DNA of 64,000 bases, taken from positions 72,334,553 to 72,398,552 of the forward strand of contig NC_080168.1 in the NCBI RefSeq assembly GCF_950295315.1, given 5' to 3'. The notes beneath the pieces are model-generated. The model made no database searches, had not been told where the DNA came from, and saw only the letters and a list, made by a program, of their open reading frames with translations. This DNA is from Erinaceus europaeus. Lineage: Eukaryota > Chordata > Mammalia > Eulipotyphla > Erinaceidae. A program made the position numbers and the translations under genes. Shown here piece after piece: positions 1 through 10,129 of the stretch; position 1 is the stretch's first letter; every line of letters starts with the position of its first letter.

Positions 1-55
1 TTCCGTCCTTCAGGGCTGCCTTCACCAGGAGGAGAATCCCCTCAGCTCTGCTCAC
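1..55 (-). CDS. PARP4: PARP4 coding exon 9 (partial, cut by window edge)
   Basis: Minus-strand exon after an acceptor ending TTTAAAG at 56-57. It opens in phase 0 and encodes VSRAEGILLLVKAALKDG, matching from memory the human vault PARP segment VSKAEGILLLVKAALKNG in the helical (PARP regulatory) domain that sits before the catalytic fold. It follows in frame from the exon at 3069-3206. The gene continues left of the window, where the catalytic, VIT, vWA and MVP-binding parts should lie. Only 55 bases are visible, but identity and phase both fit. Confidence 0.85.
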   Translation of the reverse strand, partial: MSRAEGILLLVKAALKDG

Positions 56-82
56 CTTTAAACAGATGAATATATGCTTATT

Positions 83-407
83 AAAAGAAGAACTCTTTTT
101 TAAAATATTTATTTATTCATTTTCCTTTTGGTTTTGCCCTTGTTGTTTTATTGTTATAGTTATTACTGTTGTTGTTTTTGATGTCTTCGTTGTTGGATAG
201 GACAGAGAGAAATGGAGAGAGGAAGGGAAGACAGAGAGGGGGAGAGAAAGACAGATACCTGCAGGCCTGCTTCACCGCTTGTGAAGCGACTCCCCTGCAG
301 ATGGGGAGCCAGGGGCTTGAACCGGGATCCTTACACTGGTCCTTGTGCTTTGCGCCACCTGCGCTTAACCGCTGCACTACCGCCCAACTCCCAAAAGAAG
401 AACTCTT
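83..407 (-). mobile_element. Type A SINE with 15-bp target-site duplication
   Basis: Reverse-complement type A SINE (98-392) with T-rich leader, CT/GA-rich middle and tRNA-like head near 380. It is flanked by an exact direct repeat AAAAGAAGAACTCTT at 83-97 and 393-407, as expected for L1-driven insertion. Confidence 0.9.
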
Positions 408-715
408 GGGTAGAGCTTGAAGGAATTGTGCTAAGTGAGATCAGGAAAAAAAAAAGGGGGGGGGAATAAATACCAGATGATCTCACTCATAGTTAGAACT
501 TAAGAAACAAGCACAGAAAGGGAAAACACAACCTGAAACTTGGACTGGGTGTGGTGTATTGCACCAAAGCAAAGGACTCTGGGGAATGGGGTTGGAGAGG
601 TGCTGGGAAAGAGCCTTGGGGTCCAGGTGCATGCTGGTGGAAACAGACAGAAGTTGGGAGTGAGAGTGTTTTTCAGAAACCATTAGCCCCTTCCCTTCCC
701 AATAAAATGATAAAA
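408..715 (+). mobile_element. HAL1/L1-type 3' UTR fragment
   Basis: Contains GATGATCTCACTCATAG, ATTGCACCAAAGCAAAGGAC and a terminal CCCAATAAAATGATAAAA. It resembles the 3' part of the ORF1-only element at 26990-28112 more than the L1 3' UTRs at 22.5 or 32.6 kb. 5' truncated. Confidence 0.65.
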
Positions 716-875
716 GGAAATCTCAATAGCCATAGAGGAAGTGGAAAACATGCATAAAAATAGACAGGATAATTGTTAGATATGGCACAATTATTAATGG
801 TTTCCTCCTGTTCATCTGCCATTAAACAAATGCTGATATTTCATCATGATGAGGAGGCTTTGAAACATCTATCTG

Positions 876-1150
876 GGGGCCAAGCAGTAGTTTAGCGGGT
901 TAAGTGCACATGTCACAAAGTGCAGACTGGTAGAAGGATTCCGGTTCAAGCCCCCGGCTCCCACCTGTGTGTGTGTGGGGGTGGGTGGGGGGTCGATTCA
1001 CAGGTGGTGAAGCAGGTCTGCAGTTGTCTATCTTTCTCTCCCCCGCTCTGTCTTCCCCTCCTCTCTCAATTTCTCTCTGTCCTGTCTAATAGCAATAACA
1101 ATAATGACAATAACAATGACAACAAGGGCAACAAAAATGGGGAAAAAAAT
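876..1150 (+). mobile_element. Type A SINE
   Basis: Head with GCGGGTTAAGTGCACATG, degraded B box, a GT-rich expansion at 966-990, pyrimidine middle, and AACAATAATGACAAT-like tail ending in GGGCAACAAAAATGGGG. Confidence 0.85.
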
Positions 1151-1404
1151 CTATCCATACTTATATCACATGTATAAATATCTACACTTATATATTGTCA
1201 CATATCACCTATATTTATCTCACATCTCTCTCCCTCCCCCAGAGAGACACACTAATGCAACTATGGGAGACCTGCTTTTCATGGAAAAGATTAGGACAAT
1301 GCCAGACTCAAACTCAGAACAAAAACCTCCAGAGCATCTCATTACAGAAGGACTGTCAGGACTTTTACCCTAGTGAGTCCTTTTCTCCTTAAAGTAAATG
1401 TGTT

Positions 1405-1765
1405 TAGGGAACCATGCAGCACACCTGGTTAAGTGCACAGACTATATTGCACAAGGACCCGGGTTCAAGCCCCTGGTTCCCACTTGCAGGGGGGAAAAGC
1501 TTCACCTGATGAAGCAGGTCTGCAGGTGTCTCTCTGTCTCTCTCCCTCTTTACCCCTCTCCCCTCTCAATTTCTCTGTCTCTATCCAATAATAAATAAAT
1601 AAATAAAAATAAAGTATTTAGGGCTGATGAAATAGCTAATTTGGATAGTGTGCTGCTTTGTCATGTACACAACCCAGGTTCAAGTTCAGACCCCACTACA
1701 TTGAAGGAAGCTTTGGCGCTGTGATGTCTTTCTATGTCTCTACTAAGACAAACATTTGTTTAATG
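1405..1765 (+). mobile_element. Type B SINE followed by type E SINE
   Basis: 1405-1612 is type B (CACCTGGTTAAGTGCACAG ... ATCCAATAATAAATAAATA). 1619-1765 is a diverged type E unit with a TTCAAGTTCAGACCCCACTA B-box region and GAAGGAAGCTTTGGCGC. Confidence 0.75.
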
Positions 1766-1872
1766 CTATAGAGAATTATCTGCATTAGTTTAGCATGGTA
1801 GCACAGTTACAACGGTTGTACCATTGGGATTATTTTATTTCACTTATTCTCCTGCTTGTATGTAATCAAGAA

Positions 1873-2165
1873 GGTGAGTGTTGGGGCAGAAGGTAGCTCA
1901 CCCAGTAGAGTGTACAGGTTACTACTTGTGAGGACCTGGGTTCTAGCCCCAGGTCACTACATGGGAGCACATGTAGGGGGGAAGTTTCACAAGTGGTGGA
2001 TTGGTGCTGCAGTATTTCTCTTCCTCTTTCTTCCTTTCTCTCTCTGTCTCTTACCCTCTAGTAAAGGAAAAGAAAAAAATGGAGCTGGAAGTGGTGGAGT
2101 CATGCAGTTATGGAACCCAGCAAAAACTGTATGACAAGAAAAAATAAAGTAAAATAAAATCCAAC
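1873..2165 (+). mobile_element. Diverged tRNA-derived SINE
   Basis: Related to types B and E: AGCTCACCCAGTAGAGTG head, GGGTTCTAGCCCC B box, TCTCTCTGTCTC tract and A-rich end. Older than the type A copies. Confidence 0.65.
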
Positions 2166-2184
2166 CAAGTAAAGAAGGTAAGCT

Positions 2185-2560
2185 GGGAAGACAGCACAAT
2201 GGTTATAAAAGAATTTTATGCCAGGACCACGTGGTGGTTTCCATCTTCAAGAACTTGGGTTCAAGCCCTGGGTCCCCATCTGCAGGGGGGGAAGACTCCA
2301 TAAACAGTGAAGCAGAGCTGCAGGTGTGTCTCTCTCCCTCTCCAGTTCCCCCTCTCCTCTCAAATTCTCTCTGTCTTTTCAAATAATAAATAAGTAAGTA
2401 AATACATAAATGAAAAAAAAAATGCTTTCATGCATGAGGCTCCAAGTCTTAGGATCCAACACCACCATAATCCAGAGCTGAGCAGTACTCTGAGCTCTCT
2501 CTCTGCATCTTTTTCTTTGTATCTATCTTACTAAAATAAAATAAAATAATTTTTTAAATT
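2185..2560 (+). mobile_element. Type C SINE split by a nested type B SINE
   Basis: Type C starts at 2185 (GACAGCACAATGGTTATAAAA) and resumes at about 2428 with ATGAGGCTCCAAGTC and CACCACCATAATCCAGAGC. A type B SINE with its A-rich tail occupies about 2222-2427. TTTTATGC / CTTTCATGC at the joints suggests a short target duplication. Confidence 0.75.
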
Positions 2561-2960
2561 AAGCATGTGTTCTGAGGGATGGAGGAATGCCTGCCTTCCA
2601 GAAGGAAACACCTCTGAAACAACTGCTAAGGTATAAAAGAGGGTGTGAGTAGGTAGGTGAGGACTGAGCGCACTCCCAGCTCCCCACCAACGCTTCCCAA
2701 CTCAGGCCCAAGATAAACCTCTTGACCTAGAGAAGATCCTGAATGAGCCAGCACCAAACATTACACCAGATCAGCAATGAGTCTGAGTCTGCAGAGGGGA
2801 ATGTCTGCTGTTCTTGGAAGCTTATTTCACCCATTCCAGTACTCTAGGCTTCCCTTCCTCCCGGGGCAGAAGAAAGAACTGTCAGGAACGAATCACCAAT
2901 CCTAGAATAACCAAGTCGGCACCCAAACATCAGGGGTAGTATTTTTTGATTATTGATTCA
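2561..2960. other. Intron sequence, no recognised element
   Basis: PARP4 intron 8. No coding match, no repeat family shared with the rest of the window, and no plausible exon on either strand. Confidence 0.5.
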
Positions 2961-3068
2961 ATGCTACAGAGCTGACACTGGTACAGATGGAGCTACTATA
3001 CGAAACTGCTCAGCCGGGCAGGCAGCTGTGACCTGGAAGAGACTGCCTCCAGGACACACAGGACTTAC

Positions 3069-3206
3069 ATCATTCAGGCTAATGCTACTCATGGGCTTGA
3101 GGAGCGTGTGTTCCAAGTGTCCCAGAGCTTCTGCCCAGATCATCTCCACCAGCTCGCTCACCTCCTGACTCAGCATGCCCGAACTTATCACCTCCTCCAA
3201 AAGCAA
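3069..3206 (-). CDS. PARP4: PARP4 coding exon 8
   Basis: 138-bp phase-0 exon (46 codons) with acceptor ...TTTATTGCAG at 3207-3208 and donor GTAAGT at 3063-3068. It begins LLLEEVISSGMLSQEVSELV and continues EMIWAEALGHLEH, a segment I recognise as very close to human PARP4 and leading into the PARP helical regulatory domain. It joins the exons at 4498-4647 and 1-55 in frame without a stop. PARP4 is the vault-particle ADP-ribosyltransferase; the NAD-binding catalytic part lies outside this window. Confidence 0.95.
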
Positions 3207-3290
3207 CTGCAATAAAACCACAAAGAAACAACCAACAGAAAGTTTGAAAAGTTTCCCTTTTTTTTTTTTAAAAAAAAAGATGGCTTCATT

Positions 3291-3293
<3 letters not shown>

Positions 3294-3340
<47 letters not shown>
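3294..3340. repeat. (AT)n microsatellite
   Basis: Perfect alternating AT tract next to the T-rich start of a minus-strand SINE; probably grew from the SINE tail. Confidence 0.9.
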
Positions 3341-3341
<1 letters not shown>

Positions 3342-3343
<2 letters not shown>

Positions 3344-3787
3344 TTATTGCCTCCAGGGTTATCACTAGGGCTCAGTGCCTGCACCACAACCAACTGCTCC
3401 TGGAGGCCATTTTTCCCATTTTGTTGCTCTTGTTGTTATTGTTGGATAGGACAGAGAGAAAAAGAAAGAGGAGAGGAAGACAGAAAGGGGGAGAGAAAGA
3501 CAGACCCTGCAGACCTGCTTCACCACTTGTGAAGCGACTTCCCTTGCAGGTGGGGAGCCAGGGGTTAGAGTCAGGATCCTTACACCAGTCCCTGTGCTTT
3601 GCACCATGTGCGCTTAACCTGCTGCACTACTGCCCAGCCCCTAAAATTTGTTTATTTTAATGAGAGGGATAGGAGGAGAGAGGGAGAGAACCAGACAACA
3701 CTCTGGTACATGTGTTGCCAGGGACTGAACTCAGGATCTTACGCTTGAGAATCTAATGCTTTATCCACTGTGCCACATCCTGGACCA
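3342..3787 (-). mobile_element. Type A SINE plus type D SINE, both minus
   Basis: 3342-3641 is a full type A copy including the GCCTCCAGGGTTATCACTAGG body. 3642-3787 is type D ending TGCCACATCCTGGACCA. Confidence 0.85.
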
Positions 3788-3889
3788 CTATGTGGGATCT
3801 TTAGAACCCAGAATAGCAGAGGTGTAGTAAGAAAGATTTCACTAAAGCCTATGGTGGAATCTTTTGCAGTTACATAATCTCCAACACTC

Positions 3890-4300
3890 TGGACTGGGGA
3901 GATAGCGTAATGGTTCTGCAAAAAGATTTTCATGCATGACACTCCAAGGTCCTAGGTTCAATCCGCAGCACCACCATCAGCCAGAGCTATGCAGTGCTCT
4001 GGTAAAAAATAAAAAATAAGTAAAAACCAATGAGAGGGCTGGGTGGTAGTGCAGTGGGTTAAGTGCACATAGTGCGAAGCACAAGGACTGGCCCAAGGAT
4101 CCCGGTTTGAGCCTCCAGCTCCCCACCTGCTTGGGGTTTGCTTCACAAGCAGTGAAACAGGTCTGCAGGTGTCTATCTTTCTCTCCCCACCTCTCTCAAT
4201 TTCTCTCTGTTCTATTCAATAAAACAGATAATAATGGCTGCCAGGAGCAGTAGATTTCTAGTGCTGGCACCAAGCCCCAGCGATAACCCTATAGAAAAAA
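3890..4300 (+). mobile_element. Type C SINE then type A SINE
   Basis: 3890-4025 type C (GCGTAATGGTTCTGC ... CACCACCATCAGCCAGAGC). 4035-4300 type A, with AATGGCTGCCAGGAGCAGT and CGATAACCC at the 3' body. Confidence 0.85.
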
Positions 4301-4497
4301 AAATAGAGAATTTGCTACTGAAAGCAGTCAGCTCAAGCTCATCTGGAATCCCTAGCTGCTTACCTTCCGTACCTTCCCATGGGCTCACTGTGCCTTTCCT
4401 TAAGTCCTCCTCTTCCCTCTGGAGTGTTTGCACACACCACAGGGAAAACATGTCATGGCAAACACTCAACCAACAACATTTGAAAAATCAGTCTTAC

Positions 4498-4647
4498 AGT
4501 TTGTAGCTTTCTGGAGGCTAAGTGGGTTGCTTCTGTTGTGAAATGCTCTCTTAGCAGAAATCCGTCTTTTTTCAGCTCTTTGAGACAGTTGTCGTAGCAT
4601 GCACAGGCCTCTGCGGAGGTTTTCTTTATAGAGAACTGCTTTCTAGT
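4498..4647 (-). CDS. PARP4: PARP4 coding exon 7
   Basis: 150-bp exon (50 codons, phase 0 to 0). The acceptor ATTCACAG lies at 4648-4655 and the donor GTAAGA at 4492-4497. The peptide starts TRKQFSIKKTSAEACACYDN and continues ELKKDGFLLREHFTTEATHL, aligning with the human vault PARP stretch that begins RRQFAIKKTSEDASEYFENY. It lies between the BRCT and PARP helical domains. No internal stop. Confidence 0.93.
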
Positions 4648-4827
4648 CTGTGAATTATAGAACAGAGCAAAGTGTTAGGCCTGGAGGATGCAGTGACTTG
4701 AGATACTGGTCTTTAGTAAACACCAAGTGAGTGTCCTAGGGAATAGGGGCATAAATTAGCATTTGGTCTCTGCCCAAGAGATCAGAAGCTAGAATTCTCA
4801 AAGAATTACTTAAATCTTCACTTCTGG

Positions 4828-5190
4828 GCCCAGGAGGTGGTGCTATAGGAGAGGCAAGTTCAATACCCAGTATTGCATGTGCCAGAGTGATGTTCTGGTT
4901 CTTGTCTCCTCTGTACACTCCCCCAATCTCTCTCTCTCTCTCTCATAAATAAACATTTTTTTAAATGCATTCATCTGGGGGTCAGGCAGTAGCATGCCTG
5001 GTTAAGTGCACACACTACAGTGCACAAGGACCCAGCTCAAGCCCCTGGTCCCCACTTGCTGGGGGAAAGCTTCACAAGTGGAGCTGCAGGTGTCTCTGTC
5101 TCTCTCTCCTTCTCTCCCTCCCTCCACCCTCTTAGTTTCTTTCTGTCTCCATCCAATAATAAATAAACATATATATATATATTTTTAAAT
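4828..5190 (+). mobile_element. Type D SINE then type B SINE
   Basis: 4828-4965 type D (GGGCCCAGGAGGTGGTGC ... CTCTCTCATAAATAAAC). 4976-5190 type B with tail CCAATAATAAATAAACATAT merging into a short AT run. Confidence 0.8.
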
Positions 5191-5509
5191 GCATTCATTT
5201 ATATGTGGGAAAAATGTATCCACAAAGTCCCTTGCTCCTTCTTAAGACATATTTAACCTTAATTAGATGATCTTTTCTAGACCTACAAAAACACTTTTAT
5301 GAAAATTTGAGAAGGCTGGATTGTTTGAGGGTTAATGTGAATTTCAAAGAAGTCGTTCTGGTGCAACATCTGAAGACCAACCATGCCCTCCCCAGTACCT
5401 ACTGCTTCTATTGATACATTCTCCTGCCTTACTGTCCCCATACTACACATTTCCCAGTGTGCCCTGCTCTGATGTCTTTCACTCTCATGTCCTGTTATTT
5501 TTCTTTTCT

Positions 5510-5635
5510 TTCTTTTTTTTAAATATTTTATTTTTGAGAGAGAGATGCAGATAGAGAGAGACACAGAGAGAAATACCAGAGCACTGCTCAGCTCTGGATT
5601 ATGGTGGTGTGGGGGACTTTGGAGCTTCAGGCAAT
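5510..5635 (-). mobile_element. Type C SINE
   Basis: Minus copy: T-rich leader, GAGAGAGA tract, AGAGCACTGCTCAGCTCTGG and TTTGGAGCTTCAGGCA. Confidence 0.8.
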
Positions 5636-5639
5636 TCAT

Positions 5640-6209
5640 GTCCTGTTTTTACAGTGTTTATCTAATCAGGAAGAGCACCAAGGGCAAACATCATCATCTC
5701 TAAAGAAGTAGACCCTCAGCCATGGGCCAGATGATGTGAAAAATGAATCATCAGCAAACAAGGATAGAAGAAAACGTGGAAAAAAAAATGCCAGCAAAAA
5801 CCAGCTCTAAGAGTTCCTATAAACTTGGGGTTTTCTCTGCCTCTTTACACCAGCCCACAACATCCCCTCCTACCCATCCCCCACCCCAAACACACACAGT
5901 CATCAGCTCTGTCGCCTCAGGCTCCAATCAAGAATGTTCCATCTTCCCAGACAAGAAAGCAAGGTGTTGAGTACAGGGTAATAAGCAAGATGTTGAAGAT
6001 TTGTGCCCAGAACTCAGTGCAGGTAGGTGTTTAGTAATTGATGTGGGTAGCCTGTCCTCACAGGTATGCATACTGGTAACACATTCCTCAGGTGACTGGG
6101 CCCAGGGGCAGTAGGCCAATCTTCTCTGTTCCCAGAGAACACCACTGACAACCACTTCTCAAAGTCACTTAATGGGCAACATGGAAAAGACACCCAGGTT
6201 GGCTGGTTC
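5640..6209. other. Intron sequence, no recognised element
   Basis: PARP4 intron 6. I see no exon-like match to PARP4 and no copy of the window's repeat families. Confidence 0.5.
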
Positions 6210-6214
6210 ACTGG

Positions 6215-6492
6215 TCGATCTTTTTTTTTTTTTTTTGGTCTCTAAGGTTGTTGTTTGAGCTCAGTGCCTATATGCTGCATGACTCTTATCATTCCCAGTG
6301 GTCATTATTTTGCTTCCTTTTCTGATAGAGATAAAGATAGAGAGGGAGAGAAACAGAGAGAAGGAAGATGCCTACAGCACTGCTCCACCACTCATGAAGC
6401 CTCCCACTGCGGGTGGAGACAAGGGACATGAACCCAGGTCCTTGTACATGGTAACATGTATGCTCTACCAGGCACACCATCACCTGGCCCCT
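6215..6492 (-). mobile_element. Diverged SINE, minus strand
   Basis: Poly-T leader at 6220-6237, GAGCTCAGTGCCTATATGCTGC, GATAGAGATAAAGATAGAGAG, B box complement GAACCCAGGTCC and end CACACCATCACCTGGCCCC. Confidence 0.75.
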
Positions 6493-6562
6493 TCACTGAC
6501 CAACTTTCAGGAAAGGCTGCAGCAGGTTGATGAGCACAAAGGAGTGGATGGACTGTGCTCAC

Positions 6563-6664
6563 CTGGGTGCCGTCAGGCCGCAGGAAGTGTGCCGAAGTGA
6601 GGAAGGTGTGGTTCCCTCCACAATGCAGCTCCAGCACAGCAATCTCCAGGCCCTGCTCTCCGGA
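6563..6664 (-). CDS. PARP4: PARP4 coding exon 6
   Basis: 102-bp exon (34 codons, phase 0 to 0) with acceptor CTTGTGTCTTGCAG and donor GTGAGC (6557-6562). It encodes SGEQGLEIAVLELHCGGN followed by HTFLTSAHFLRPDGTQ. The human counterpart recalled is EGGQEAVVVELQCSRD...CPFLISSHFLLDDG, so conservation is moderate, and the hedgehog exon appears one residue shorter at its start. Context and phase make the call secure. Confidence 0.9.
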
Positions 6665-6799
6665 CTGCAAGACACAAGCTCACACTCAGACCATGGGCTC
6701 AGAGAGAGGTACATGTCAGAAAATTCAACACCCAAAATCCTACAGTGTTTTGATCTATTTTCCCACCTATGTTTCTTTCTTTTTAAAAATTTGACTATT

Positions 6800-7085
6800 T
6801 TGGGAGTCAGGCAGTAGTAGCACAGTGGGTTAAGTGCACATGGCATGAAGTGCAATGACCAGGTAAGGATCCCAGGTCAAGCCCCCGGCTCCCCACCTGC
6901 AGGAGAGTCGCTTCACAGTCAGTGAAGCAGGTCTTCAGGTGTCTATTTTTCTCTCACCGTCTGTCTTCCCCTCCTCTCTCCATTTCTCTGTCCTATCTAA
7001 CAACGACAACATCAATAACAACAATAACTACAACAACAATTAAAAAAATAAACAAGGGCAACAAAAGGGAAAATAAATAAATAAA
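6800..7085 (+). mobile_element. Type A SINE
   Basis: GCACAGTGGGTTAAGTGCAC head, CCCCCGGCTCCCCACCTGC, pyrimidine middle, AACAACAAT-rich region and GGGCAACAAAAGGGAAAATAAATAAATA tail. Confidence 0.9.
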
Positions 7086-7117
7086 ATTTTTTGACGATTT
7101 TATTATTCTAATATGCA

Positions 7118-7227
7118 TTCTTCTTCTTCTTCTTCTTCTTCTTCTTCTTCTTCTTCTTCTTCTTCTTCTTCTTCTTCCCCATCCCCTTCCCCTTCCCCTT
7201 CCCCTTCCCCTTCCCCTTCTCCTTCTT
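7118..7227. repeat. (TTC)n then (CCCCTT)n microsatellite
   Basis: About 20 TTC units (7118-7177) followed by CCCCTT units (7183-7218). On the element strand this is the GAA-type 3' tail of the LINE beginning at the stop codon, and it has expanded. Confidence 0.95.
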
Positions 7228-8731
7228 CTAGCGTTTGCCCTTCTTCCGTAGCCAGTCAACAGCGTCAGGTTGAGCCTGATGTAAAGTTTCGAGACCTCCT
7301 TTGAATCTGGAGAGGTGGCAGTTGTTGACTATGTGGGTCATAGTCTGTCTGGAGCCGCAGGGGCAGTTCGGGTCATCTCTGGCTCCCCAGCGATGGAACA
7401 TAGCAGTGCACCGGCCATGGCCTGTTCAGTAGCGATTGAGGAGGGCCCAATCATAACGTGCTAGGTCAAAGCCGGATTGACGCTTGCAGGGGTCTGTGAT
7501 GAGATGTTTGTTCTTTACCTCAGCTGACTGCCAGCTCTGTTTCCAAGAGACTGGAACAGAGAAGTTCAGTGTAGGCGTAGGAGACCAGATTGGGTGACGA
7601 GACGTCAAGCGTTGGACAGGGTGGGCGAAGATATCTGCGTAGATTGGCAGGTCCGGTCGAGCGTAGACGTGGGAAATGAACTTAGATGATGCCGCATCCC
7701 GATGAATATCTGGCGGGGCGATGTTGCTAAGAACTGGCATCCATGGAACCGGGGTGGAACGGATGGTTCCAGAAATTATCCTCATGAAGGAATATAATTT
7801 GGAATCGACCAAGTAGACATGGGGGCTACGGAACCATACTGGGGCACAGTATTCTGCAGTGGAATAGCATAATGCCAGAGATGATGATCGTAGAAAGACC
7901 CAACACTGGCCGCCAGCTATAGACCAATTTCTCTCCTCTCCGTGTGTTACAAACTCCTTGAGAGGCTGCTTCTGTCACGAATTTCTCCTCTTACAGAGAA
8001 ATTCCTATCACCCGCCCAAGCTGGTTTCCACCCAGGAAGATCTACCTGCGAACAAGCCCTGGCCCTCTCAACTTACATCGAAAATGGATTCCAGAAGAAT
8101 TTAAAGACGGGTGCTGTCTTTGTTGATCTCACAGCAGCCTATGACACGGTCTGGCACCGTGGTCTCCTAGTCAAGATCTCAAGATGCCTGCCTCCATGGG
8201 TGGCCAACACTGTATCGTTTCTTCTCCAAAACAGAAGATTCTGGGTGCATCTGGGTGACAAGTCTAGCAGATGGAGACTTGTCTCAAGTGGCCTCCCCCA
8301 GGGCTCTGTTCTGGCTCCTACGCTATTTAATATTTACATCAATGACCTCCCAGAAACTTCTTCAAGGAAGTTCATCTACGCCGATGACATCTGCTGTGCA
8401 ACTCAGGCATCCAAGTTTGACATCCTCAAGGAAACACTCACGAAAGACATGTCTCTGTTATCTGATTACTGTAAAAAATGTTGACTAATCCCTAGCACTG
8501 CAAAAACGGTATCATCTGTTTTCCATCTACACCATGCCTCGGCCTTGCGTGAGCTTAATGTGCAGCTTGACGATACGGGAATCCGGCATGAAGCCCAGCC
8601 AGTCTATCTTGGTGTTACTCTCGATCGCACCCTGTCATTTCACGAACATCTCATAAAAACTGCAGCAAAGGTGGGCGCGAGGACTAACATCACTGCAAGA
8701 CTGGCCAGCTCCTCATGGGGCGCGAGCGCTT
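7118..8731. mobile_element. Non-LTR retrotransposon (jockey/CR1-like RT), copy 1, 5' inverted
   Basis: Two oppositely oriented halves of one LINE. 7894-8731 (+) carries the reverse transcriptase palm: AGFHPGRSTCEQAL, FVDLTAAYDTVWH (motif A Asp), GLPQGSVLAPTLFNIYIND and YADDICC (catalytic Asp pair). 7118-7893 (-) carries the C-terminal end with YDWALLNRY, a Cys/His block ending TMTHIVNNC, stop codon at 7228-7230, and a tail of GAA/GGGGAA repeats. The halves abut in element order with 5 bp missing. Two in-frame stops relative to copy 2 (within 8477-8490 on +, and 7431-7433 on -) each change CGA to TGA. The endonuclease half is absent. The motifs are not those of L1, L2 or BovB as I know them; exact clade uncertain. 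Confidence 0.88.
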
Positions 8732-8924
8732 ATTTTTCTTCTAATGACATTGAACATTAGTAAATGTTGACCATGAATATTAAACATTTATTATTAGCTT
8801 GCTAATGCTCCCATAACAAAGTACTACAAGCTGATTTCCTTTCAAATAAACAATGTATGTTTACTTTCTCATAATTCTGAAAGCTAGAAGTTCAAAGTCA
8901 AGATCTTGACAAAATTATTTTTTC

Positions 8925-9388
8925 TTTCTTTTTTACTAGAGCAGTGCTCAGCTCTGGCTAATGGTGGTGTGGGCGAATGAACCTGGGACTTTGGAGCCTC
9001 AGGTATGAGTGTCTCTTTGTATAATCACTATGCTATCTACCCCTGCCCATAATATTTTTCTTTTCTTTTTTTAATATTGATTGATTGATTGATTGATTGA
9101 CTCCAGGGTTATGACTGGGGCTTTGTGCCTGCACTACAAATCCACTGTTCCTGGAGGCTCCCCCCCCTTTTGTTGCCCTTTTGTTGTTATTGTTGTTGGA
9201 TAGGACAGAGAGAAACTGAGAGAGGTGGGGCAGACAGAGAGAGAAAGATAGACACCTGCAGACCTGCTTCACCACTTGTGAAGCGACTCCCCTGCAGGTG
9301 GGGAACCAGGGGCTCGAACCGGGATCTTGCCTTGTCCTTGTGCTCTGTGCCATGTGCGCTTAACCCATGCACTACTGCCTGACCCCCC
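8925..9388 (-). mobile_element. Type C SINE then type A SINE, minus
   Basis: 8925-9050 type C (AGAGCAGTGCTCAGCTCTGG). 9060-9388 type A with a GATTGATTGATT tract, CTCCAGGGTTATGACTGGGG body and head ending ACTACTGCCTGACCCCC. Confidence 0.85.
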
Positions 9389-9389
9389 C

Positions 9390-9838
9390 CCCCATTTATT
9401 TATTTTATTATTTACTATTGGATAGAGACAGAGAGAAATTCAGAAGTGAGGAAGAGATAGAGAGGGAAAGAGACAGAGAGACACAGGCAGCTATACTTCA
9501 CTACTTGTGAAGCTTTCCCCCTACAGGTGGGAACCAGGGGATTGAACCCAGGTCCTTGCACACTGTAATGTGTGCACTTCACCAGGTGCACCACTACCTG
9601 ACTCCCTTAAGATTATTTTTCATTTTTGAAAATTTTTATTTATTTATTATTACATAGAGATGGAGAGAAATTGAGAAGGGAAGGGGAGATGGAGAAGGAA
9701 AGAGACAGAGAAACACCTGCAGCCCTGCTTCATCACTTGTGAAGCTTCTTCCCTGCAGGTGGGGACCAGGGACTTTAACCCTGGTCCTTGTGTACTATGA
9801 TGTGTGCACTTAGCCAGGTGCACCACTGCCAGGACCCC
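9390..9838 (-). mobile_element. Two tandem type B SINEs, minus
   Basis: 9390-9608 and 9625-9838. Both have TATTGGATAGAGACAGAGAG-like starts, a GAAGCTT core and CACTTCACCAGGTGCACCACT heads. Confidence 0.85.
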
Positions 9839-9930
9839 TTAAGATTGTTTTTCTTCAAGGCTTCTCTCCTTGTTTTACAGGTTATCTTATCCTTTTTGTC
9901 TTCACATTGTATTCCATTTATGTATTATTG

Positions 9931-9997
9931 TGTCCTTATGCTGGTCCTTGCACTTTGTGCCATGTGCGCTTAACCACTACACTACTGCCCGACACCC
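9931..9997 (-). mobile_element. Type A SINE head fragment
   Basis: Only the tRNA-like end remains: CTTTGTGCCATGTGCGCTTA then ACCACTACACTACTGCCCGAC. Confidence 0.75.
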
Positions 9998-10129
9998 GTT
10001 ATTAATGTGTCCTAATGTTTCCTTCTTGTAAGAACTGAAAGTGCTATTAGAGTTCACCCAAATGACCAATGACCTCATTTTAATGTCGTTGTCTCTCTAA
10101 AAATATTTTATATTAGTGATTTACAAAAT

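Noticed and set aside
98..392. tRNA genes suggested by B-box-like GGTTCGAGCC motifs throughout
   Set aside because: These are heads of tRNA-derived SINEs; no copy has a full cloverleaf with its own terminator, and nearly all continue into SINE bodies.
6993..7259. Arg-rich or Ser-rich open frames
   Set aside because: They are translations of the TTC/CCCCTT microsatellite at the LINE tail.
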